Below, in pieces: positions 1 to 12,499 of a stretch of DNA of 64,000 bases. The stretch comes from Eumeta japonica (taxonomy: Eukaryota > Arthropoda > Insecta > Lepidoptera > Psychidae): positions 248,001 to 312,000 of the forward strand of contig BGZK01000479.1 of NCBI GenBank assembly GCA_005406025.1. The letters are read 5' to 3'. The position numbers and the translations under genes are program-made. The notes under the pieces are model-generated. The model was not told the DNA's origin. It was given only the letters and a program-made list of their open reading frames with translations, and made no database searches. The first letter of the stretch is position 1; every line of letters begins with the position of its first letter.

Positions 1-619
1 ATTACAAACGTCACATGCTCGCAGCAGCCTAAAGTCAATTTGCCTAAAATGCGATTACAATAGTATTCAATTATTGCCTCACTACCTTTGCGAGAGCTGT
101 CAACTAAAATATAAATAAAATAAGTTTTTTGACTTATATGTCTAGACTGCATGCGTCCTCTAAGTAGCCATTAGGTATTTGAAGCTGACAGCTCTCGAAG
201 TAGGCTGCTCCTGACCTCCCTGCACGCTTCTATGACAAAAATATCACTTCCTCATATATGCTAGCCATAATAGGACTGCCATAATATGTTCCTAAAGAAA
301 TGAGAATAAGACCCCTTTCGGTAAGCTGGTAAGCTAAAAATTAAAATTGTCATTTTGTACAGTAGTTAAAATATAATAAAAGAGCAGTAAATTATTCAAC
401 TCAAAAGATTGCTTTTATTATTTTTTTAAACTCTCCGAATTTAAAAATATGGTTCCAATACGTTTTGAGTTCTTACAATTCATAAATCTATTCGAATTAA
501 AAACCCCTTTTCTAATTGCTCAACTACCAATGTCTTTGAAACACGTCGCTCAATATTGATATGCTTTATGACATCTGATGCAGTTTTTTTAAACAGAAAA
601 AAAAGACTTACTATCGAAC
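1..619. other. Unannotated AT-rich DNA
   Basis: I see no coding, RNA or repeat signal here beyond poly-A and poly-T runs. The element TGACAGCTCTCG near 188 and its reverse complement CGAGAGCTGTCA near 91 form a short inverted pair about 100 bases apart, with no other support for function. Confidence 0.5.
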
Positions 620-1095
620 AACAATCCATCAAGAATTCCATATTTTATTTTGAAAAAACTTTTCTTTAGAAATTCCCGTAACTATATATGTCGAAGGAAC
701 CTATAGATTTTGATGCAGTGTGCAACAATCGACGTTTGTCAGTAGAATAGTTTAGAAAATATTCTAAAAAAAACATTTTTTGAAAACTTTTTCAACACGC
801 GCACGCGCACTCGTACACTCACACGCGCACGCACAGGCACTCGCACGTCCACGAACATGGACACAAACGCAAGCACACACAAACACACACACACACACAC
901 ACACAGAAAGATACATATAAACACAGATCTTATTCGGAAAATGATCAAATCTATTTTTTTGATCTATTCATCACATTCTGACGTTTTAGGCTCATAGAAA
1001 TTTATTTTTGTCTCAAAAGTGTCGATCGGACACTTTTTACCACGTAGCTCCCGTCCAACAAACGCTATAAGAAACTCCGTTCCCAAAAATGAATG
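620..1095 (+). repeat. Dispersed repeat, family A, copy 1 (CA-rich core)
   Basis: This segment shares landmarks in the same order with 56,760-57,390. First comes GATTTTGATGCAGT followed by a degenerate TGC..ATCGA block, at 706 here and 56,813 there. Next is an A/T-rich stretch, then a long CA/CG microsatellite, then a tail resembling a known lepidopteran repeat containing GTGTCGATCGGACACTTTT (about 1,020). That tail is itself a near-palindrome. No coding sequence is visible, and the family looks non-autonomous. Boundaries are uncertain. Confidence 0.5.
798..905. repeat. Compound CA/CG microsatellite
   Basis: An imperfect alternating run of CACGCG, CACTCG and CACACA units ends in a purer CA run at about 873-905. 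Alternating purine-pyrimidine DNA of this kind can adopt Z-form. It is embedded in the family A repeat. Confidence 0.85.
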
Positions 1096-1644
1096 TCAAG
1101 TTATAATTTTAAATGATTACTATTTAAAATAAGTACGATTAGCGACGTAATTTATTTTAACGTCTCAGCGTTAAAGCCTTTTCAAAATCCTGCAAAGACT
1201 GAAAACGCCTTTAATTTTGTTCCTGTGCTTTTACACGACTCGTAAAAGCTAAGGTCGTAAACTAAATGAACTCGAAATGCAAATTGTTTGTTAGTCAAGT
1301 TCCTTGGACGCGCGCGTCGAGGAGATCTTAAAAATACGAGATATTTGAATGAAAAATAGTAGCCGGTGTTCCATATCAAAATTTTGGTTTCTCGATTCGG
1401 GAAATTGTATTTAAAATGGTACAAATTTTAAAAATTTACATAATTGGTATTATTTTATAAACGACTTCAAAAAAAAAGTAAGCGGTTCTTAATTCGTCTT
1501 TAAATATGTATTTTTTATTATATCACAGTGGTATCACTACTTACAATATCATCCGGTGCCTTGTATTTGATATAAATTAATTAACCTAAAAAAATAAAAA
1601 TAAAAAACAACAAAATTAATATATGTATATCTGCACACACACAC
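1096..1644. other. Unannotated AT-rich DNA
   Basis: Nothing recognisable apart from AT-rich low complexity around 1,580-1,620 and a short CA run at 1,634-1,646. The open frame on the minus strand at 1,182-1,424 has no recognisable domain. Confidence 0.4.
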
Positions 1645-1860
1645 ACTAGCTTTTGCCCGCGTCTTTCTTTCATCCCGAGCGATCGTTATTTCAGTCATGA
1701 TCCCGCTCTTGTTCTACATTGAAATTTCTATTCCTCTATCCGCTTTTGATGTCGTCATTTATATTCATATCACTCCTGCTATTGATTTCTAACGCAACCC
1801 CAATTCCGATTTACTTATCGATCGTTCTATTATACTATTTCTAAATTCTAAATTCATACT
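1645..1860 (-). mobile_element. Helitron-like 3' end with pyrimidine-rich cryptic repeat
   Basis: The plus strand starts with ACTAGCTTTTGCCCGCG, so read on the minus strand the element ends in CGCGGGCAAAAGCTAG followed by T. A CTAG end before a T target base is the Helitron pattern. The next 200 bases hold spaced CCCG, TCCG and GATCC blocks, which on the minus strand are the same purine-rich motif (GGGATCGGAAT type) seen at 44.1, 46.1, 51.5 and 54.7 kb. No protein is encoded. The far (5') boundary is not resolved. Confidence 0.5.
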
Positions 1861-1873
1861 AAAAATACTATTA

Positions 1874-1916
1874 GTTCTTTCGTCACGCACCTATTATACG
1901 TGCGTGACGGAAGAAC
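1874..1916. repeat. Strong short inverted repeat (17-bp stem)
   Basis: GTTCTTTCGTCACGCAC is followed after nine bases by its reverse complement with a single mismatch. The stem is GC-rich in an AT-rich setting. It lies just beyond the Helitron-like sequence. It could be part of a small foldback element or simply a stable hairpin. Confidence 0.75.
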
Positions 1917-2959
1917 GAATCACGGAATCACGAAAGACCACGGAAGAAATTACCGATATATTTTTCACTTAAAGCCAAACGAAGCCACTCTCTCAGTGCG
2001 TTGAAGAGCGCGTTAAGCCCGTTTGTCTCGGATGTTGTCATCTCATTGGTGACGATGCTCGTTAGCAGCCCCCGACGAGCACTAGACCAGGGTGCAGGGT
2101 TTATGGTTCAAGTTGTGGATGTGAAATGAATAGGGCTTAATAAGGGGGGAAAATAAAATATGACGCAACAGCACAACAACATCAAACAGGCTGCAACTCG
2201 ATAACATCCTTTTGTAACAAATATTTAGTTTAATAGTGAGTTTACCTTACTAAATGTGTAAATATATATAATAATGGATGTTAGTAGACTTTTCTTGTAA
2301 TTTTAATTTAATGAATATATTGACCCGATTGAATTCAGTTTTGCTTTAATGAATTTGACATAATTTTCTTAAGAACGTAACGAGTATTCATTTAGTTGGA
2401 AGTAGAAAAAAGATGAAAATTGGAATAAGAACACTCTGAGAATTGGGATCGAACCATGATTGGATGGTTTTAAATAGCTGCAATTTAAATTATAATACAA
2501 TAGTGGGATGACTGGCTTAATAAGACGATTAAATATTAGTAAGATTATATCTTTTTAATAAATCTTCTTGTTATTTAACAATGAATATAAAAATTAAAAG
2601 CGAAACACAATCTATAAACGAAAGTTTAGAATTTAAGAAATTATAATTAATTAAAAAGATATTAATAATATGCGTGTACTTATTAAGCTCTATCTTTATT
2701 ATAAAAGGCATGACGTGAAAGCTTCATACATTATGCTGTCAAATTAAAAGCTACACTTAACGTTAATAACCGAACGAAACCCTACCGACTAAATTATAGT
2801 GCTTTGAACATTGCGGGGTTACGAAAAGCTTAATTTACAACTTAAATTGCCCGGAACACCTGCTAGCTGGAGAGAGTGTTCGCGAAATTGTTTACGTTAC
2901 GTACTATCTTCATTTGTGACGTAAGTACGAAGTTCGATACAGTATATGAAATGTATAAT
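1917..2959. other. Unannotated, with one GC-richer patch
   Basis: A GC-richer patch at about 1,985-2,105 holds AGCAGCCCCCGACGAGCACT and looks like old repeat or transposon DNA, but I cannot name it. The rest is AT-rich with no coding or RNA signal. Confidence 0.4.
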
Positions 2960-3125
2960 ACTAGCTATCGCCCGCTGCTCGGCTCTCATAAACATAAAAT
3001 AAATATGTTTATGTTTTATATAGAATGATCTTTATTTCGCGATCTCCCGACCTCGCCTTTATTTTCAATCCTAGTCAACTGACTGTCGACTCCTATCCCA
3101 AGTTCCAATCTTGGTCTCGCTATCA
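2960..3125 (-). mobile_element. Helitron-like 3' end, second minus-strand copy
   Basis: ACTAGCTATCGCCCGCTGCTC at the left edge is a diverged version of the ACTAGC..GCCCGCGGCTTC terminus. It is followed by pyrimidine-rich sequence with GATCTCCCGACC and TTCCAATCTTGGTCTCGC, again the complement of the purine-rich cryptic repeat. The other end is not defined. Confidence 0.45.
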
Positions 3126-3499
3126 GACAAAGATATGATTCTTGAGTTTGAAACTAGAAACAGATGTACGTCAGCAGGTAAATGAAAGTTCATACTTATC
3201 GTGTAAATAATATCTGTGTATTTTTGTTTAACCCTATATACTTCTTGGTATGGTGAAAATATTGTCTAGCGAGTGCCTCAATTCATAACGTATAGTCGGT
3301 TTTTGTCTCCGCTACCTCCTGTGATATTTGTAAAAGTCGTATTTCCATGCGTTTCCACTTTATGCGTCTGAACATTTGTGTATCTCAATGTCTGTGAATC
3401 CTTACGTCATATTGCAAATGCTGATGCATAGGCGTCCGATATCATAATAAGTTTCCACGATATCATAAAACATGACTCGAACAAACGATTTAGTTTTTT
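3126..3499. other. Unannotated
   Basis: AT-rich DNA. No repeat copy, coding or RNA signal that I can support. Confidence 0.4.
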
Positions 3500-3640
3500 T
3501 TCTTATGGTATTTTCGAGGGACAAACGACCTTGCGAGTCATCAGAGAACAGTTGGTCATCGCGGCCCAAGGACACTCGCAAGGAGTCATTAGAGCATTGT
3601 CAGCCTCTTTAGTAGGAATAGAATGGAAGGAGGATCGACG
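3500..3640 (+). repeat. Dispersed short repeat, family B, copy 1
   Basis: GGACACTCGCAAGGAGTCA followed by a degenerate CATTGTCAGCCTC block matches a second copy at about 42,640-42,745. In that copy the spacing differs by a small insertion and the block reads CGTTGCCGGCCTC. I recognise this as a common lepidopteran interspersed repeat (GGACAC..GCAA..GGAGTCAC..GCGTTGCCGGCC), probably a LINE or SINE fragment. The class is uncertain. Confidence 0.5.
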
Positions 3641-6600
3641 TAGGGGAAGTGAGGGACCGGAACTCTCACTCACTGGACGATAGTCAAGAAGGAAAATTCT
3701 TACTTCACTCTGTATTTTGTGGTTTATTTTATCTAGAATGCACATTCCCTGAGAATTGGGAAATTACACTTTCTCTATTATGTATTTTTTTACCATTTAA
3801 TAATATACAAACTCGCTGCGTTTTCTTCCATGAAAATTATGTTAAATATTTTTCATGCATCTTTACTCAGAATGGATACCATAAAGAATCGAATCCTCTA
3901 CTACCGTTGGTCTACCGAAGCGACTACACTGTGAAGACGTCATTAAAAGCGGCATAATATCCAATTTTCTTCGAAGCGAAGTGTAATGACAGAGACACGG
4001 AGATTCTTGTGCCTACGTAACTTTGATAAAGTCATTTAGTTAGTAAACCGATTTCAGCGACGCCGAGCGCTGAAATTTACAGAATAAACGTTTCAAAGGT
4101 CGAAACGAAAGCATATCTTGTTCGGGATCGTAACGCGAAGGTTTCTGATCGGAAATAGAATGCAGGTTTTTATTGGAAAAAAAGAAGCTGCTAGTCGAAA
4201 GTTAATGTTATTTTAATAATAAAGTCCAATAATGTTCAGTATTTCAATTTTAAGTTGTGTATTTTGATGATTGCAAAACAGAGTCTGTTTGTTATCTATT
4301 AATAGTCATAAATAAGTACTTCAATACAGTAATTTTTGAACCTTACTGATTCTAAGTCTGGATCTTCTAAGTTCTTTATTGATTTATTTAAGTTTTCTTT
4401 TGTCCAATTAATAAAAAGTACAAATTACCTTGCATAAAAGTGAAAAATCAAATTACAAACCAGCTTCCATTAAAATGCCGGAAATTAATTAAATCAAAAA
4501 GTTCATAAAGTTCTTAATGCTACGTAAGCTTAAAACACACATTGGATTAAATATAGTGTGCTTTGTAGTAATGACATCAACAAAGGATTGTCACAGAATA
4601 ACTCTAGCGGGGGTTTGAGGATTGAGACAGGATCATAACTGAATAGGTGGAATAGCAAAAGGTACATACATATTGTTAATGATATGATGAGATACAATAA
4701 TTCACTATGAAAGTGTTTTAATGCTTTTAATTGATCACACTTGATTTGTGAATGCACTGATCGCAAAAATGAAACTAATGCGTCAGGACTATACATATTC
4801 TTGAACTAGTGGTCTCGATTAATTCTCCGAATGTAAATAAAGCTATAAATTGTATAGGGTTTTATGATTTAAGGGAACTATTCTATACTTTTAATTAATT
4901 AGTTTGTGAGCTTAGTTCCCAAAAGTATGATAAATAGGAAAATAATATGTATATTCAGTACGTTCATGTTTTCTTGCAATGTAAAACCATTTCTCAGGGT
5001 TTATGTAAATCGAGTTTCCCGGAGTAGATTTAGGAAATTACTACCAAATACGCATATGCATATTTTTCTGTCCGAACTACTGACCATTGAGGAAAGTCTT
5101 CATTAGGAGACAATCCTGTCTACAACATCAAGTTTTATAATCTTGGTGTATTGTCATCAGAACTGAACAAGCATGCAAAATTTCAAAGTCGTAAGTTTGG
5201 ACGAAACGGTTTGAATTTAGTATACAACATTAGAACTCAACATTGAAGATAAATAAAAGCTTGGAAATATTTATCAAAACGGCATTGTGTGCAGACATTT
5301 ATACTCTATAAAACGTCAATGTAAGCGGCCTTAATCGGCCCTTTCAAGAAATGAGTTTTCGCCGTTATTGCCCGAAATAGTGTTCTATTTGATGTTGAAG
5401 ACAACTGGCTTTTATTTTATTTACTTTATTATGTATTTACTCTATTATATTTATCAAATGTATTTTATTTTATTTTAATTACCAAATTTTAAACCTGCAC
5501 CTGGTTTAATCACCCATTGCACCTTTAATGTGTATTTCATTTATGTCTATTAGACAAAAAATTTCTAATGTATACATATGAAACAACCATATATTGTTTA
5601 GTGATACTTAAATTTTTTAACTCTAAAGATTGTAAATAGTATAAGCGAGATAGATACAATTATTTCGAGTACTTAAGTATGAAATGTTGTATTCTCGTAA
5701 CCTAAATTGCCACAGTTCAAAGCGTAACAAAAGAACAATAGTTATGCGTCAGATGAGAGAAAAAAAATGCAGCTATAGGGTCACTTATTAGTATTTTTAC
5801 AACTTTGTCCCATTTTTACGTGTATTAGCGTTTTGTTGACTTTTTTACACTATATTTTCACCTTTACATTGCCTATTATATTACTTTGCGTTGTCATATT
5901 GTAGGCGTGATAAATAAACAAGTAACTTACTGCTAAATACTCACTAACCACGCTTAAATTTCTGATAAGACTTAACTGCAGATGTGACACGAGATGAAAC
6001 TAAGTACTAAACGTGCTTAGCAGCGCTGCTTCATTCAACTTATGAACGCGATACGCGTTTGCTGTTCCTCGGTACTACCACAAGTTGCGAACAATTTAGG
6101 AAAAAAGTGGATCACGAACGATTTCATAAACGTTTCACATTACTTAACTAAGTTCGAAAATTAGCTATTGATATTTTTTTTTCATAAAAGTTTATGAAAA
6201 TAATCGTCTAATTGTACTTTCCTTTCTTTTCAATATGTCGTTATACGTATTTTCAAAAGTTTGCTATTATATATTTTCAATACAACAAACTTTTCAAATT
6301 TATAAAACTCATCGTCGCACGTAACTTCAATACGGCCAGGTGCCGCACTTTCTACGCCTATTTCAAATATTTTTTCCCATTTCACGATAGTTGCGATACT
6401 TCTTACAAAAAAAAAAACATGAACAGAAAATATTCATAACGAACGCCGGAAATCATCTGAAGCAGCGATTTTTCTCGAGAAAAATTTTCCTCGAGTTTTC
6501 TTTTCAATTTCAAACTGTCTCGGGACGCGACGGAGCTTTCGAAACAACTGCGGAAATAAGGCACGCGCTGGACAAGCATGGAAGATACTTCAATTTATTT

Positions 6601-7124
6601 TAATCGGGACATAATAAAATGTCACCATAAAGCCAATATGATGGTAAATAAAAAAATTCACTCTCAATAGTATCACAAATTTTGTTTGCATGATAAGGGA
6701 TCCGTTTTTTCTGGCTCTTATTTTTCTTGCTTCTACATTTTTTTGGTTTTTATTTTCTTACTATTTTTGTTCTATTCCCACGTTCACTTTGATTCATGCA
6801 TATGACTTGTCTACCTTTTTTCTAGAAGTATGTGCAGCAAGTAACGTCGGATGCCGCTTTCGAGTCAGAGAGGTCACATTGGCGAGCTACAGTCAGAAGA
6901 TGCTCCAATTTGATTACAATAGTAAGAACTCAGCACAGGAGGGTCATGACCTACATGACTTCCCTGTATCCGCCGTTGATATTAAACTATAGAGTCCGAT
7001 TCATACCAGTTTTTTTTTTGAATTATTTATTTTTGTATTTATCTTTAAGAAAAATATCTTTATTATTAATAAAGATTAAATTAAAAATTTAAAAGACACC
7101 GAACGCAAAAAGCGCACTTTTAGT
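3641..7124. other. Long unannotated AT-rich stretch
   Basis: I find no protein motif in any short open frame, no RNA gene and no repeat partner elsewhere in the window. A low-complexity T/A tract lies at about 5,410-5,480. A GC-richer patch at about 6,515-6,570 is too short to interpret. Confidence 0.4.
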
Positions 7125-7404
7125 AATAGAAATTGGGTTTGCGCGTTGAAATGGCGCTATAATGTCGCGGTGGGGTACCGCTAAGTTTAAAGCAAAAGCT
7201 AAATAGCTAAAAAAATAGGGAGATTGTAAACTCATAGCGCTCCCAGATTTAACAATTTCGCATCGAAGCACGTTGGCTGGAAATACTAGTAAATTTCTAG
7301 ATAATCAATCACATAAATGGCCTGACTTACTTAAGCGGTACCCACCGCGACATTATAGCGCCATTTCAACGAGTAAACCTTATCGTACCATTCGTCAATT
7401 TCTA
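7125..7404. mobile_element. Foldback or MITE-like element
   Basis: A left arm at about 7,126-7,186 holds GTTGAAATGGCGCTATAATG and then TCGCGGTGGG. It is repeated in inverted orientation at about 7,331-7,404. The inner 45 bases match almost perfectly. The outermost TAGAAATTG also pairs after a 15-20 base insertion in the right arm. The 140-base middle has no coding potential. This is the layout of a miniature inverted-repeat element, but no target-site duplication is clear and no autonomous partner is present. Confidence 0.65.
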
Positions 7405-7599
7405 TAATCAATATATATAGATACTTATAGATGTTACTCAATCCAATTTGACAGCTCAACGTAGGGTATTATTTTTTACTTTATAAATGTTCACTATTTG
7501 GCGTTGGGATTTTTAAAATTTTAAATTTAAATTTCATTTTAAAATTTTTTGTTGTTTGTGTGTAAATCCTAACCCGAATACCAAATTTCTTCATTTAAG
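7405..7599. other. Unannotated AT-rich DNA
   Basis: Nothing recognisable besides a T/A-rich low-complexity run at about 7,510-7,550. Confidence 0.4.
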
Positions 7600-7996
7600 G
7601 ATTGCGAAAAGCTCCCTAGTTACCCCTTCACCCCCTTTAAAGAGGTTAGAAGGGTGAAAGTTACAAGTTCTTTAATTTGTGAAAATTCTAGCCTTCATAA
7701 CATATTTGTTTTAAATTTTAGGCCACACTTATGTTTGCAAGTGAAGTAAATACCCATTATGCTTCTAAGATTCCTACTGCAGCTAATAAAAAAGCTGACA
7801 GCTTTGAAATGGTTAAACCGATTTTGATGAAACGTATCTAAGAACCATCGCTAGAAAACCCGTTTTCAATTAAAAAAAACTGCATTCAAATCGGTTCACC
7901 TGAATCAGAGCTACGGTGCCACAGACAGACATATAGACACACACACAGAGCGGTCAAACTTACAACACCCCTCTTTTTGCGTCGGGGATTAAAAAC
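7600..7996 (+). repeat. Lepidopteran interspersed repeat with CACCCC-TTTTTGCGTCGG tail
   Basis: Landmarks in order are CCCCTTCACCCCCTTTAAAG (7,623), ACCGATTTTGATGAAACGTA (7,817), GCATTCAAATCGGTTCACC, GAGCTACGGTGCCACAGACA, a CA-rich spacer, and AACACCCCTCTTTTTGCGTC followed by GGGGATTA. I know this motif series from many lepidopteran genomic sequences as a dispersed non-coding repeat. It has no intact frame. Its class (degraded LINE tail or non-autonomous element) is not settled by what is visible. Confidence 0.65.
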
Positions 7997-9989
7997 ATCA
8001 TATTGTAGCTTATTTAAACTTTGTCTCAAATGTACGTCAGAGAACAAATTCTTTTTCTTATTCTTATGAGCTAAAAATAATTTAGAATTTATTTAAATAA
8101 AACTATCATTTAGTAGTGTTCAGTTTTACGATCATAACGAATTGAGCAAACGTTTTCTTATACATACACTATAATATAAAAAAAAGATAGTTAACAAGAG
8201 CTTATTCCATGCTATGTTGCCGATAAAGCTGGGGACCTCTTTCAAATTCGCTGTTATAGGCAAGAAGCTTTTCGCAAAGGAGACCAATAACAGTTTTCTC
8301 TTTAATAGAATTTAAATCGTTTATATACACATAGATATGATATTTTAAGAGATATATTAAAATTTCACTGTTACATTTGTTATTGTGTTTTAGTAATAAT
8401 GAACTTTATAGTATTATTGTTCCCACGACTGTTAAAGATAAGTTTAACACTTCATATTTTATTAATAATTTATTATTTATTGCGTTCTATTATTCCTTAT
8501 TACGAAAAAATACAAAATAGGGGAGTAACACATCAGCTTATAATTTTTTTGTTTTCTCTACGACTTTATTTTCTATATTTGTAAAATAATATCATAAGTA
8601 CATTAATTTTAATTTTTCTAGTTCCTTATTTCTTATTACAAACCTGACTGAATGATTTTAGCTACATTCGTTCCTAAGATTCTAGAATCTCTATCTTGTT
8701 GACCTTATTTTATCGAAGACCTAGCTTATTTACTTAACTGAGCAAATAGTCAATTAAAAAACTAAATTGCTTGAAATAAGGCAAATTATCATAAAAAAAA
8801 TTATGGCATTAACGCCTACTACAGTGAAAAATAAACAGCAAAACAAAAATACTCTTCTACGTAAAAAATTGCTAAATAACTGGAAAGAGTACAGTGAGCT
8901 TTATAAATCTATAGAATTCCATTTATGCAATGTGCAAAAAACCATACAATATTTATTAGTCCGCATGAAAAATCGAAGAATTTCATAGAAATATGGAAGT
9001 TCCTGTTTCTAATCTGATTTTCGGAAACTGAAGTTCATCGGCTATCGAAGTTTTGCAATCTTAGGAAGATTTTTTCGCTATTTTCAAAGGGTCGTATATG
9101 TGTGTAAACCTTAAATATTCTTTGAACGAATAGACATCTGGCATTTGAAAAGACTAAAAAAAAATTCCTTTTCCAATAATTTTTCCGCTATTAAATCGAT
9201 CGCTTACAAATAATAATCAACTCTATACCTAATGAGACCGAGTTAAATGCTTTCAACGTGATCGAAATCAGCTCTGAAGGATATCATGAAGTAAATATTT
9301 TTAAAAAAGTATTTTATTGTGACGATTTTAAGACATTTTAAATAAAAATTTCTTTGTGCTCTTAAAAAACTGTGTCAAACGTCGTAAGTGTCGTTGAAAT
9401 AAATTGGCTTGATAGAAAAATATCTTCTTTAGAAATAAAAAAAAAGTATTTTAAAAATAAAGTTTGAACTTCCTTAACGATCGAAAATGTTTTTTAAACT
9501 CAAATATTGCCCCGATTGCTGAAAGCACCGTTCATACAGATTAATCGTTCTACAAACATCTTAGAAATGATAATTAAAAAATTAAGATTGTATTTTTTTT
9601 AATATCTCCAATAATTTTGAAAAAGAACCTGATAATATTGAGCTCGAAAATATGAGCAATAAAACTTTCGTTTTTACCGAACACGAAAGCATTATTACAC
9701 GAAAAGAATGCAAGAAGTTCTGGTACTAGCCTGCGGTATCAATTTTTGCCCTTAAATACTAAAAAGTCGAACAATTTTTACGGATTTCAGACCTTGTATT
9801 TTCTTTCCGAATAATTGTTTTTAAGACATTTCTTGTTTTAAACCACACAACAGTACAGCGACGTAGAATATCGTTCCTGCTTTATTAGGAAGGACCCTTA
9901 AAAAATAATTATAATAAAGCAAAAATTTAATAAAACCGCGCAAGTACATCCAAACAAGGACAATACATCCCTACATTTTTTATAGGAAA
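7997..9989. other. Unannotated AT-rich DNA
   Basis: The plus-strand open frame at 8,767-8,988 (73 residues, lysine- and asparagine-rich) matches no family that I recognise and reflects AT-rich composition. No RNA or repeat signal was found. Confidence 0.4.
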
Positions 9990-10265
9990 GGAGAAAAAAC
10001 GAACACGGTCGCGCCGGAGCATCCGCGAGCAGTCGCTAACTCAAATAAATTATCCGTTTACGGACGCCACATGAAACGGAAATAAAACGCCCTCACGTAT
10101 GGCGGGCCTCAGCTTTGAAATCTTGAAAAATGTATTTTCGATCACGAGAGGAACACCCCCTTTGTTCCGACTCCACCGCTCGTAACACACGAGCGGCTGC
10201 GCGTCTGTGTTGTTTCGTACGTAGACCGCAGCCGCCGGCGCTGGCTTGTACCGCACGTCTTCAGA
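9990..10265. other. CpG-rich island 1
   Basis: This segment is clearly richer in G, C and CpG than its surroundings, for example CGGTCGCGCCGGAGC near 10,007, CGCAGCCGCCGGCGCTGG near 10,227 and GAGCGGCTGCGCGTC near 10,190. An open frame covers 10,050-10,256 on the minus strand (68 residues) without recognisable domains. Candidates are an unrecognised exon, a promoter or enhancer, or part of an old element. Confidence 0.4.
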
Positions 10266-12499
10266 GATTATAGTGATCCTTTTGCGATAGATATGTACGT
10301 TTCTCGAGGAAGTCTTTCTTCGTCATTTAATGGGTATTGTAAAATATGTAACTGATGTAACAATATGATGTTAAATGGGAAAAAAAGAGAAACGAGTGGT
10401 GTCGTGGGACACCAGGTAGGAACGAAGTTCCTTCGGCTAATGTAGAATCGACACAATTTGCAAAAAAATCGTGCTCAATTTTATGTAGGTTTTCCTGATT
10501 TTTCTCTTAAATTTTGCTGATTAGTTTTTATTTAAGTACAGGAAAGTATTTAGGAAATTCAGTATTTTAGGAAATAAAATAAATTACGTAAAATAAAAAA
10601 AATCGTAATTCAAATTATCAACTAAAATAACAAAATATGTCTCTTTATTTTTGTTTGACAACACAAAATTACATAGAAATAGAATAATTTCCCACTATTA
10701 TCACTGTCAATTGCATTCAAGACACTTGTTAGTTCACTTTGCATTGTTACTATATTTATTATTGTTTTGACGATTTGAAATTATATGAAAATAAACGTGA
10801 CTACTCACGAGTAAAATGTATCTATAATGTGAATATTAGCCACGTGCTTGTCCATGAATTCATGAGTATATACTATGCATTGTCGGGGTGGAGTGGTAAT
10901 AGAGAGAGAAGGAATGAGAGAACGAAAAGAAAGAGGGAGAAAGAGAAAGGTATTATACACTACTCGCTTGTGTATACGACTGTCGCGCCTGCGCACGTCT
11001 CATTTAATGGCTTTATTCCACGGACTTTTTCTTACGGTTTTACTATCACATTTTTTTCAGTTCGGTCGCGCAGCAAAATCCCTATCTCCTTCAAGCCCGC
11101 CGTAAAGAACTTCGTTCCAATAATTATACATATTATGTCGTCGAGTGTGAATCAAATTACGACTCTTATACTAGATTTTGTTTGGTTCGTCAACTTAATG
11201 ATTTGCTTATAATGTTTTCTTACACTGCATCACTATTTTATCAACATATACTTGGTCGATTTTTAAGAGATGGAAAGATATCAAATACTATACTACTTAT
11301 ATCAAAACAACTTAGGTAATTCTTGCACTATGTATTCACTATAATTGCTTAGCCGTAGGATTCAACTTTTACTTCATGTTGTCGTTTTAATGTTATGGTA
11401 ACATTAACCGAATTTCAAGGACGCGCAAGAGACACTTTTGTTAATTTGAAAATATATACTAAAAGGTTGTAATCTTGCAGAACGTGCGGTCGTATACCAC
11501 ACATAATTATTGGCATAACGTTTAAAAAATAAATGAAAACGGCCGAAGCCGGTTAAACGATCTAGTCATGAAGCGTCACAACATATAAGATAGCGTCGAC
11601 TCATCTTTTGCGCGTTGTGTATTAAATTTGAGAAGTTCGCACTGCTGCTTGGCAGGGAAAATTTATTACTACAAAAACTCTCGGCTCGCTTAAGCTGCGC
11701 TGTGGATTATGTCCCGTTGCGAAGTTAACGTAAGTACTTGAAGTTTCTTTGTCACAATACTGGGGTGGTATAACGTGGCTGTTATTATTTTTTAAATTGT
11801 TAAATTTCACACCTTTAATATTATACAAATATCACAAAACTATATTAGCACACTATATTTTCGTGTATTAAAATGAAATTCAACTCGAGTTGAAAATTGT
11901 TCTGAGATTTGTACAAAAAGACAGGGATGCCAATAATTACAAAAGCAAACGTAATATCTAACAGACAACTTACGGACGGTCTGCCAAATTTAACGGTTGT
12001 TGTTTGTAAATGACGTTTTTCTTTCTACAAAAACGACTTTTAACATAGTTATCTTACAACATAAACATTTCAGAGCGAAAAACGATAATGGTATACGGCA
12101 TGGGATATTTGTTCTACAATGACGTAGGAGTTTTGAGTTCTGTATTGATTTTACATCATCATACTAATAGTCACAACGTAGGCAATACCAATTCAAATTT
12201 CTACATTTTAAATACAATGAATTTATAAAATTATTCTCTATTTATTATTCTAATAGTGACAAATACACAACACACTCCAAGCTGAGCGGAGTTTCGCGAC
12301 AAAGTTTGAGAAAAGCTTTTTATTATCATTTACCCTAAAATTATGTTCCGTGTGTCTTACTTTATGTCAGTTTTCGTCAAGGAATATATTTTTTATGTGA
12401 ATTTAGGACTGTGTTAGTATTAGTGTAGTCTAGTACGTACACGTCATAATAATATTTATTGAGAAAATGTTGAGACAAAATTAACAAGTCGCTAATTCC
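10266..12499. other. Unannotated, mostly AT-rich
   Basis: A purine-rich GAGAGAAGG..AGAAAGAGGG tract at about 10,900-10,950 creates long but low-complexity open frames on both strands (10,739-11,212 plus, 10,805-10,996 minus). I do not consider these genes. A consensus-like donor AACGTAAGT occurs near 11,727 without other exon evidence. Confidence 0.35.

Noticed and set aside
2440..2470. tRNA-like B box on the minus strand (GGTTCGATCCC)
   Set aside because: The T-arm stem does not pair beyond three bases and no A box, anticodon arm or acceptor stem can be placed.
10739..11212. Longest plus-strand open frame (157 codons)
   Set aside because: It crosses an AT-rich region and a low-complexity purine tract, overlaps open frames on the other strand, and shows no domain or codon pattern that I recognise.
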